DNA of 20,219 nt from JBGTLW01 sp041743835. GTDB taxonomy: Bacteria; Planctomycetota; Phycisphaerae; Phycisphaerales; Phycisphaeraceae. The notes under the pieces were generated by a model. It did no database searches and had not been told where the DNA came from. It saw nothing but the letters and a program-made list of their open reading frames with translations. The stretch is from contig JBGTLW010000225.1 of NCBI GenBank assembly GCA_041743835.1, positions 1 through 20,219 of the forward strand. Reading direction: 5' to 3'. Numbering within the stretch: position 1 is the stretch's first letter; the number at the start of each line of letters is the position of its first letter. Of the stretch, positions 15,001 to 20,219 are shown in pieces. The translations under genes were made by a program, and so were the position numbers.

Positions 15001-16538
15001 GGTCGTCGGTTGGGGAAGACCGCGGCAAGCAGGGCGTCGGTCTGTTTGTCTTGCTGGAGCAGGAGCCAGGCGGCTTGGATACGCAGCGGGGCCTGCAAGC
15101 CTCCCCCGCCGCGCACGATGATGGCCGCGTCCTTGCGTTGCGCGGGTGTGAGCGGTTCGCGGGCACGTAGCCGCAGGAGCAGGGCGAGTTGGTTGGTGGT
15201 GGGGTCGGTGAAATCGGGCAGGCCTGTCACCACCCCGCCGGCATCGAGCGGCTTGGACCGCACGATCCCCAAGAGTATCGCCTGACACAACTGCCGATCG
15301 GTCGTGGTGCTCGCGATGATCGGGCGGAGCAGGTTGCGCCCAGTGGCGGGGTCGGTGTTGATGAGGATGCGCGCGGCCTCCGCGGCGTTGGCGAGGCGGA
15401 CATCCCTGCCCTTGGCTGGGCCTTGCTCATCAATCAGGATCAAGCCGAGGAGAATCTGGTATCGGTCCTCCGCGGGAGCGACATCCTGCGCGTAACTCAA
15501 GGCCCAGCGTGCGGCCGCGGGATGATGGGTCTCCAGCAGTTTCACGATGTGAATCACGGTGTCCTTGTCACCCGCAGCGATGGCCGAGGCGGTGCGTCCG
15601 ACCTGCTGAAGGAAGGGGTCGGCATCTGTTTTCAGCGTGGCGAAAGCCTCGGCATCCATCCACGGCGAAAGCTGCAAGCCCAGCAGCGCAAGACGGATGC
15701 GATCGACGTAGTCCTGCGCGGCTGCAAGCTGTGCCAGCCAGTTGTCAACTGCCCGCTTGTCTCCAAACCGGATCGCCACACGCAGCGCGAGTGTGGACAG
15801 GTTTGACTCGGTGTCCGGGTCGGTCGCTATCGCGTAGGCCCAGGGCGTGATGGTGCGCAGGTCGTGCTGGAGTGCCGTCTGGAGCAGCATGTGGCGCACG
15901 GCATCGCGGGTGGGATCGGTGGAGCGGTCCAGTTCCTTGAGGCCTTCAAGCCCCGCGTTGTCCCCGGCCTGGAGGAGCAGCAGCGCAGCCAGCGAACGCC
16001 GGGGAAGGCTGGATTGGATGGCCGGGTCCCGCAGGATGTCCGGCTGATCGAAGTTGCCGCGGGCGATCTGCTTGGCTGCGATGAGCAGCTTGACGCCGGG
16101 GTCCAGGTCCTTCCACGTCAGCAGTTTCCGTGCATCCGCATCGGTCAGCAGGTCGCCATCGAGCGCGGCCCCGATCAACTCGGCGCGGGCCGGGTCTGAC
16201 TCAAGCGCTGCCACACGCACAAGGTCCACGCTTGCGGGGCTGCTCAACTCCGCCAGACCGAGGATGCCGTGGACCTGGAGGACCGGGTGCTCGGCCTCGG
16301 CCAGCGCTTCGAAGTATGGCTTCAACGCGGGGTCACGCAGGTGACGCATGGCCCGCAGCAAGGCGTTGTGCTCGCCGCTGCGGCGGAGGGTGATGCTGTC
16401 GGTAAAGAGCGACTGTGCCGCGGTCATCGCGGGAGAGGCTGCGGGGGTCGCGGCCAAACTCGGCGCAAGGGGCACCGCAAACGCCAGCCCGAGCCAGACC
16501 GCCAGCCACAGCACGCACCTGTCGTGTCTCACCTGCAT
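14997..16538 (-). CDS. Secreted helical-repeat (HEAT-like) protein, unknown function
   Basis: I do not recognise a named family. The 513-residue protein begins with a signal peptide: basic MQVRHDR, a hydrophobic core to about residue 25, and an Ala-rich cleavage region near SLAATPAA. The mature part is almost entirely alpha-helical with repeated Ala/Leu-rich units such as PVLQVHGILGLAEL, ARAELIGAALDG and SLAALLLLQAGD, typical of HEAT/TPR-like scaffolds. There is no catalytic motif or membrane anchor. The ATG at 16538 is chosen because it starts the signal peptide; the frame continues upstream to 16691 without conserved character. A TACACT box 6 nt before the ATG suggests a leaderless mRNA. 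Its TGA overlaps the ATG of the aminotransferase gene, so the two are co-transcribed. An envelope protein-binding role is likely from the fold alone. Confidence 0.85.
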   Translation of the reverse strand: MQVRHDRCVLWLAVWLGLAFAVPLAPSLAATPAASPAMTAAQSLFTDSITLRRSGEHNALLRAMRHLRDPALKPYFEALAEAEHPVLQVHGILGLAELSSPASVDLVRVAALESDPARAELIGAALDGDLLTDADARKLLTWKDLDPGVKLLIAAKQIARGNFDQPDILRDPAIQSSLPRRSLAALLLLQAGDNAGLEGLKELDRSTDPTRDAVRHMLLQTALQHDLRTITPWAYAIATDPDTESNLSTLALRVAIRFGDKRAVDNWLAQLAAAQDYVDRIRLALLGLQLSPWMDAEAFATLKTDADPFLQQVGRTASAIAAGDKDTVIHIVKLLETHHPAAARWALSYAQDVAPAEDRYQILLGLILIDEQGPAKGRDVRLANAAEAARILINTDPATGRNLLRPIIASTTTDRQLCQAILLGIVRSKPLDAGGVVTGLPDFTDPTTNQLALLLRLRAREPLTPAQRKDAAIIVRGGGGLQAPLRIQAAWLLLQQDKQTDALLAAVFPNRRP

Positions 16539-16544
16539 CCGCGT

Positions 16545-16550
16545 AGTGTA
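16545..16550 (-). promoter_or_regulatory. -10-like box just upstream of the helical-repeat gene
   Basis: TACACT on the minus strand (16550-16545) ends 6 nt before the ATG at 16538, placing the expected transcript start on the start codon itself. A -35 is not obvious (TTTTCG about 18 bp upstream). No Shine-Dalgarno is possible on such a transcript. Confidence 0.4.
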
Positions 16551-16623
16551 CGTTGCGGGCAAAGCACGCGAAAACGCGGGGCCAGGCGCGTGTTGACCGG
16601 GGTTGGCTGGCGGGGCAACACGG

Positions 16624-17136
16624 TCACTCATCGCTGGGCTCGACCTGTGTCGCGGCCGCGCGGAGGAACCCGTCGAGGTAACGCCGACCAAACAACTGCA
16701 ACCCCTTCACCGTCAGCTCGTGATTGGACCCCCACAGGCAGACGCGGAGGTCGGTGAAGTCCGGGTCAATCTGGATGAGCACGCGGGGGTCGGGCTGCTC
16801 GCGCTGGTCGGGCGGGAGGTGCTGAGCGAAGTAAGCGGACAGCGCGTTGACCCCGGGGCCGCCGAGGCAGATGGTGGGCCGTTTCTGTAGCTCCTGGTGG
16901 TTGATGTACCACAGGTCGGTGCAGACGACGGGGTAGATGTCGGTGCTGAGCTGGTCGTGGTGGCGCTTGGCCCACGCCTCGATCCTGCGGCACAGGCGGT
17001 AGGCCAGCGGGCGGTCCGCTTCCTCGGCGCGCAGCGACGACCCCACGACGATCAACACGAGGTGGCGATCGGTGATGGCTGGGGGATGGCCCCGGCTGCC
17101 GGGGTGCTCGGGCTTGGGCGCTTCATCCTCGGGCAA
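16624..17136 (-). CDS. Unrecognised 170-aa cytoplasmic protein
   Basis: No family is recognised. After a polar N-terminal stretch (1-24) the protein looks alpha/beta: a strand HLVLIVVGSSL (25-35), a helix with DRPLAYRLCRRIEAW, a segment YPVVCTDLWYIN, a glycine loop ICLGGPGVNALSAYF at about 89-103, a strand RVLIQID, and a C-terminal WGSNHELTVKGLQLFGRRYL helix. The GGPGVN loop between a strand and a helix could bind a phosphate or nucleotide, but this is a guess. There is no signal peptide or TM segment. The start is TTG at 17136, supported by GGAG (17147-17144) seven nt upstream; no in-frame ATG lies nearby. A minus-strand TATGAT at 17205-17200 might serve as a -10. It sits between argF (upstream) and the helical-repeat gene, 85 bases before the latter's start. 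Confidence 0.8.
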   Translation of the reverse strand: MPEDEAPKPEHPGSRGHPPAITDRHLVLIVVGSSLRAEEADRPLAYRLCRRIEAWAKRHHDQLSTDIYPVVCTDLWYINHQELQKRPTICLGGPGVNALSAYFAQHLPPDQREQPDPRVLIQIDPDFTDLRVCLWGSNHELTVKGLQLFGRRYLDGFLRAAATQVEPSDE

Positions 17137-17237
17137 GAGGTCGCTCCGGTGTGCTTAGCTGACCGTCCGTGCGCCGTTGTTCCACATCGGCACTCCTGCA
17201 TCATATCGGCGCGAACCGGGACAGGTGTGTAAATAAC

Positions 17238-17270
17238 CGGAGTTCCTGCGGGAATGTGTAAGGTGCTCCG
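17238..17270 (-). terminator. Possible argF terminator
   Basis: Reading the minus strand past the argF stop, CGGAG (17270-17266) pairs with CTCCG (17242-17238), with an inner TTCC/GGAA hairpin (17254-17251 with 17246-17243). The outer stem is followed by the U-rich GTTATTT. It lies 11 bases beyond the stop. The imperfect stem makes this only a candidate. Confidence 0.3.
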
Positions 17271-17280
17271 ATGGGCTGGC

Positions 17281-18213
17281 TCAGGCGTTGCCGAGCAGCA
17301 CGGCGAGCAGGCCCTTCTGGGCGTGGAGCCGGTTGTGTGCCTGACGAAACACCCGGCTGGCTGGGCCATCCATCACCGAGTCGGTGATCTCGATGCCCCG
17401 ATAGGCGGGCAGGCAGTGGAGCACGATCAGCTCGTTCTGGGCGTGGCGGAGCAGCTCGTCGTTGATCTGGAAACCCGCGAACGCCGCGAGCCGGCTGGCC
17501 TTCTGGTCCTCCTGCCCCATCGAGACGAAGGTGTCGGCATAGACCGCGTCGGCATAGACCACCGCGTTGGCGGGGTCGTGTGTGGCGTTGAACTCCATCG
17601 CCGGGCACACATCCAGCACACGCCGAGCAAAGGCATCCTCGAAGGCGTAATCCCGCGGGCTGGCGAGCGTGAACTTCATGCCCAGCTTGCCGCAGATCAT
17701 CGCAAGCGAACGGGCAACGTTGTTGCCATCGCCGACGAAAACGATGTGCCGGCCCTTCAGCGCGGCAGCATCCCGGCCCCACTCGTCCATCATCGTCATC
17801 ACGTCCGCCAGCGACTGCGCGGGGTGGGCCCAGTCAGAGAGCATGTTGATGACCGGCTTGTCGCTGTGCTCGGCAAACTCGATCAGGTGGCGGTGGTCGT
17901 ACACCCGCGCCGCGATGCCGTGCACCATGCCGCAGAGCACACGCGCGATGTCGCCAGCCGCCTCGCGCTTGCCAAGCCCGACCTCGTGCTGGCCAAGGAG
18001 GATTGCTTGGCCGCCCAGCTCATTCATCGCCTGCTCGAAGCTGACGCGGGTGCGGAGCGACGGCTTCTCGAAAAGCATCGCCAGTGTCTTGCCCGCGAGG
18101 ATCGGGTGATTGGCCTTCCCCGTGTCCCGCTCATCACGCAGCGCAAACGCGACCTCAAGCACATGCTCGATGTCTGCCCCGGACGTGTCCGCGATGTTGA
18201 GGAAGTGCTTCAT
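17281..18213 (-). CDS. argF: Ornithine carbamoyltransferase
   Basis: The enzyme joins carbamoyl phosphate and ornithine to citrulline, the sixth step of arginine synthesis, as a cytoplasmic trimer. The 310-residue protein has the carbamoyl-phosphate loop FEKPSLRTRVSFE with S52-L-R-T-R (Leu where most family members have Thr), HPAQ at 130-133 within the DWAHPAQSLAD motif, the ornithine-loop SMG at 231-233 and the catalytic HCLPAYRG at 266-273. SMG and HCLP support ornithine over the acetyl- or succinylornithine and aspartate relatives. The ATG at 18213 starts MKHFLNIAD, the typical N-terminus; a GTG at 18222 overlapping the argB stop is the alternative. Only 5 bases separate it from the argB stop, so the pair is an operon. 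No argC, argJ, argD, argG or argH is present in the window. Confidence 0.96.
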   Translation of the reverse strand: MKHFLNIADTSGADIEHVLEVAFALRDERDTGKANHPILAGKTLAMLFEKPSLRTRVSFEQAMNELGGQAILLGQHEVGLGKREAAGDIARVLCGMVHGIAARVYDHRHLIEFAEHSDKPVINMLSDWAHPAQSLADVMTMMDEWGRDAAALKGRHIVFVGDGNNVARSLAMICGKLGMKFTLASPRDYAFEDAFARRVLDVCPAMEFNATHDPANAVVYADAVYADTFVSMGQEDQKASRLAAFAGFQINDELLRHAQNELIVLHCLPAYRGIEITDSVMDGPASRVFRQAHNRLHAQKGLLAVLLGNA

Positions 18214-18218
18214 AGCGA

Positions 18219-19103
18219 TCACATGACGATTTCGGTGCCGATGCCCCGTTCGGTATAGACCTCCAGCAGCAGCGAGTGGGTGATGCGGCCATCAATGATG
18301 TGGACTTTGTTGACGCCGCCCGCCAGCGCGGTGAAGGCCGACTCCACCTTCGGGAGCATGCCGGCGCTGATGATCCCCCGAGCGACCAGTCCTTCGATCT
18401 GCGCGCGGGTCAGGTGCGTGGCCATGTCATCCACATCGTCGGACTGGCGTATGCCGTGGGTATCCGAGATGAGCACGAGCTTTTCCGCGCGGGTTGCCGC
18501 GGCGACGTGACCCGCGACCGAGTCGGCATTGACATTGAGCTTGCCGCCCATGGCATCGCGCACGATCGGAGCGATCACCGGCACAACACCCGCGCCGGTC
18601 AACGAGGTCAGCAGCTTCGCGTTGACCCAGTCGATCTCGCCAACCATGCCGATGTCGATCTTGCGGGCCTTGCCGTTCTCCGGCTCGCCCTCAAGGAAAA
18701 GCCGCTTACCAAACACGGCGCAGCTCGCCAGCGAGTGCAGGTTCATCGGCCGATGCCCGAACTCTTCGATGATGTCACAGATGCCGGCGTTGATCTGCTT
18801 GCACAGCACGTGCTCGGCGATCGCGAGGGTGCGTTCATCGGTGTAGCGTCGGCCCTGGACAAACTGGGCTTCGAGGCCGGCCTCGCTCATCGCCTGGCTG
18901 ATCGCTTTGCCCCCGCCGTGCACGATGATCGGCGCCATGCCGACGGTCCGCATGAAGCAGACATCTTCCACGAGTGAGCGCAGCGTCGCGGGCTCATCCA
19001 TGATCGACCCGCCCACCTTGACCACGATGGTCTTGCCGGCAAAGGAGCGGATGTACCCGTGGGCCTCAATCAAGGCGGCCGCTTTGTTAATGGCTTCCTG
19101 CAT
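18219..19103 (-). CDS. argB: Acetylglutamate kinase
   Basis: ArgB phosphorylates N-acetylglutamate, the second step of arginine synthesis and its usual feedback point. The 294-residue protein has VVKVGGS with K29, HGGGK (62-66), NVNADSVAG (190-198) with the catalytic Asp, and SAGMLPKV (246-253) with the ATP-site Lys. The C-terminal HSLLLEVYTERGIGTEI is the usual closing motif. An N-terminal helix before the kinase core (about 1-22, ALIEAHGYIRSF) is the feature that distinguishes arginine-inhibited hexameric enzymes from the insensitive E. coli dimer, so feedback inhibition is inferred. The strand usually reading TDVPGV is here SDTHGI. The ATG at 19103 begins the conserved helix. It is the first gene of argB-argF, with a promoter upstream at 19135-19163. 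Confidence 0.96.
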   Translation of the reverse strand: MQEAINKAAALIEAHGYIRSFAGKTIVVKVGGSIMDEPATLRSLVEDVCFMRTVGMAPIIVHGGGKAISQAMSEAGLEAQFVQGRRYTDERTLAIAEHVLCKQINAGICDIIEEFGHRPMNLHSLASCAVFGKRLFLEGEPENGKARKIDIGMVGEIDWVNAKLLTSLTGAGVVPVIAPIVRDAMGGKLNVNADSVAGHVAAATRAEKLVLISDTHGIRQSDDVDDMATHLTRAQIEGLVARGIISAGMLPKVESAFTALAGGVNKVHIIDGRITHSLLLEVYTERGIGTEIVM

Positions 19104-19134
19104 GTCGATTCCACACGATTAGGGGGAATCGGGC

Positions 19135-19163
19135 AGTGTACCGATGCCCCGTGGCGCTGACAA
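19135..19163 (-). promoter_or_regulatory. argBF promoter
   Basis: On the minus strand TTGTCA (19163-19158) and TACACT (19140-19135) are separated by exactly 17 bp. The first matches the -35 consensus at five of six positions and the second the -10 at four. Transcription would begin near 19128, leaving a leader of about 25 nt before argB. The -35 overlaps the left arm of the 10-bp inverted repeat described below. No canonical ArgR box was recognised. Confidence 0.6.
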
Positions 19164-19257
19164 ACACAATTGCGGGTGCCGACAAGTGGGCGGGCCGGGA
19201 TGGGCCGCGCAAGGCCCACCCGTGACCCGTCAATGCGTGGCGACGGCTTGTGTTTGT
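19160..19257. repeat. 10-bp inverted repeat spanning the argB/two-TM gene divergent region
   Basis: ACAAACACAA (19160-19169) is the exact reverse complement of TTGTGTTTGT (19248-19257), with 78 bp between the arms. In the middle lies a second palindrome, TGGGCC (19201-19206) and GGCCCA (19213-19218) with a 6-base loop. The outer arms coincide with the -35 regions of the two divergent promoters, which suggests paired binding sites rather than a chance palindrome. A cruciform or an RNA structure are alternatives. Confidence 0.55.
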
Positions 19258-19285
19258 TGGCCCCCCGTCATGACGCATCTATGAT
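19257..19285 (+). promoter_or_regulatory. Candidate promoter of the small two-TM gene
   Basis: TTGGCC (19257-19262) and TATGAT (19280-19285) are separated by 17 bp. The -10 ends 8 nt before the ATG at 19294, so the mRNA would have almost no leader. The -35 begins on the last base of the right arm of the inverted repeat. Confidence 0.45.
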
Positions 19286-19293
19286 GAGGCCTG

Positions 19294-19509
19294 ATGCAGC
19301 ACACGGATCACGAGCAAGCCGAATCTCCACCGCCTCAGCCGAAACCTTTACGGCTGGCGATGATGGTGCTGGTGCTGAGCCTGCTGGTGACCGGCGGCGC
19401 GATGCTGGCAACCTTCCCGGAACATCGCCTGCTTGTGGCTGGGCTGGTGCTGGGCGGCGCGTCTGTGGCGGTGATTGTGCTGTGGGCGCTGCGCTGGTTC
19501 GGCAGATAA
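19294..19509 (+). CDS. Small two-TM membrane protein, unknown function
   Basis: The 71-residue product begins with a polar, Pro/Gln-rich stretch (1-18), then two hydrophobic segments at about 20-40 and 46-67 joined by the short loop FPEHR. It ends in RWFGR, a basic tail that places both termini most likely in the cytoplasm. The pattern and the Gly/Ala-rich second helix are what a small inner-membrane protein would show, but I do not recognise a family. A promoter fits directly upstream and the start lacks a Shine-Dalgarno. It is divergent from argB and convergent with the BioF-like gene, 33 bases away. Confidence 0.7.
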   Translation: MQHTDHEQAESPPPQPKPLRLAMMVLVLSLLVTGGAMLATFPEHRLLVAGLVLGGASVAVIVLWALRWFGR

Positions 19510-19542
19510 CGGGCGGGGGGCGGCAATGTGGCTAAGTGGAAC

Positions 19543-20219
19543 CTATGCACTGGCCCGGATCGCATCCGTGACCAGAGCGACTTCGCTATCGGTCAGGTCG
19601 CGCCGCAGACACAGCCGCACGCGCGAACTCCCCGGCGCGACGGTGGGCGGGCGGATCGCGACCCCCAGGACACCCCGCTCGCGCAGTTTGGCTGTGAGCG
19701 CCAGCGCCTCCTCAGCCGAGCCGACAATCAGCGGGATGATCGGCGTGACCACATCGCCCGCAGGCTGTGTGTCCGCGAATCGCGAAGGCAACGCCTGCCG
19801 CACATGCGCACCGATATCGTGCAGCCGCTTGCGCAGTTGCGGCTGTGCCTGGACCACCTCCAGCGAGGCAAGCAAAATCGCGGCCTGGCTCGGTGGCACA
19901 GCCGTCGTGTAGATGAACGCACGAGCCTTGCTGATGAGTGTGTCGATCACCGGCTGCGCGGCTGTGACGATCCCGCCCAGCCCGCCCAGCGCTTTGCTCG
20001 CGGTCGAGATGGTGATATCGACTTGCCCCACCACGCCGAGTTGCTCGCTTAGCCCCGCGCCTGTCTCACCCAGCACGCCCGTGCCGTGCGCCTCATCGAC
20101 GACAAGCACCGCGTCATATTTTCTGGCCAGCTCGCACAACGCGGGCAGGTCCGCGCAGTCGCCATCCATCGAGAACACCGCGTCGGTGACGATGAAGATG
20201 TTGGTTGCCGGTTCGTCTT
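19543..20219 (-). CDS. 8-amino-7-oxononanoate synthase-like PLP enzyme, C-terminal part
   Basis: This is an alpha-oxoamine synthase (fold-type I PLP enzyme). The visible 225 residues read in frame from the window edge and include TDAVFSMDGD, the PLP-ring Asp in VVDEAHGTGVLGETG, the Schiff-base Lys in STASKALGGLGG, and the C-terminal domain with PTVAPGSSRVRLCLRRD. BioF, which condenses pimeloyl thioester with alanine in biotin synthesis, is the best fit from the DEAHGTGVLG and PPTV/SRVRL wording. Glycine C-acetyltransferase (Kbl) and serine palmitoyltransferase share the fold and cannot be excluded without the N-terminal half. The gene starts outside the window; the stop is TAG at 19545-19543. 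Confidence 0.88.
   Translation of the reverse strand, partial: DEPATNIFIVTDAVFSMDGDCADLPALCELARKYDAVLVVDEAHGTGVLGETGAGLSEQLGVVGQVDITISTASKALGGLGGIVTAAQPVIDTLISKARAFIYTTAVPPSQAAILLASLEVVQAQPQLRKRLHDIGAHVRQALPSRFADTQPAGDVVTPIIPLIVGSAEEALALTAKLRERGVLGVAIRPPTVAPGSSRVRLCLRRDLTDSEVALVTDAIRASA

Noticed and set aside
14002..15285. 427-codon plus-strand frame opposite the DegT aminotransferase
   Set aside because: It is antisense to conserved PLP motifs, and its translation has the skewed Arg/Asp/Ala make-up of a shadow frame.
19104..19293. Structured argB/two-TM gap considered as a non-coding RNA gene
   Set aside because: The inverted-repeat arms coincide with -35 hexamers of two promoters reading outward, so the region between them is upstream of both transcript starts; DNA-level control explains it better.

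Overview
This window is GC-rich chromosomal DNA of housekeeping character. Gene content and protein style suggest a planctomycete, probably of the Phycisphaerae type; this is inference from protein character, not from a marker gene. Supporting points are sparse Shine-Dalgarno use, TTG starts, scattered small operons and a solitary rpsR. I see no transposase, integrase, CRISPR array, phage gene, tRNA or rRNA. No stretch over about 300 bases lacks an annotation; the longest gap (3511-3820) holds two divergent promoters.

Layout. Bases 1-93 may be the 3' end of a plus-strand gene. uvrA (excision repair) and rpsR (ribosomal protein S18) lie on the minus strand. Divergent from them is a plus-strand run of trigger factor (tig), a small one-TM protein with a SHOCT-like tail, clpX, a secreted S41 carboxyl-terminal protease (ctp-like) and aroC (chorismate synthase). 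Convergent to aroC is ugd (UDP-glucose 6-dehydrogenase, minus). Divergent from ugd is ychF (plus). After it, on the minus strand, come a DegT/DnrJ/EryC1-type sugar aminotransferase coupled by an ATGA overlap to an upstream secreted helical-repeat protein, an unrecognised 170-aa protein, and the arginine pair argB-argF. The right end carries a small two-TM protein (plus) and the C-terminal part of a BioF/Kbl-type PLP enzyme (minus, cut by the window edge).

How genes relate. tig and clpX belong to one protein quality-control neighbourhood, but the place where clpP usually sits is taken by the small membrane protein. argB and argF form a tight operon with a good promoter. ugd and the DegT aminotransferase could both feed nucleotide-sugar synthesis, but they are separate transcription units.

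The most interesting material is regulatory. A 10-bp inverted repeat has one arm at the -35 of each of two divergent promoters (argB and the two-TM gene). Three genes have a -10-like hexamer 6-8 nt before the start codon, implying leaderless mRNAs. A terminator-like hairpin lies within the last 35 nt before the ugd start. A C-rich tract with G-quadruplex potential directly follows tig. I found no convincing new multi-gene system; the unknown 170-aa protein and the coupled helical-repeat/aminotransferase pair are the best protein-level leads.
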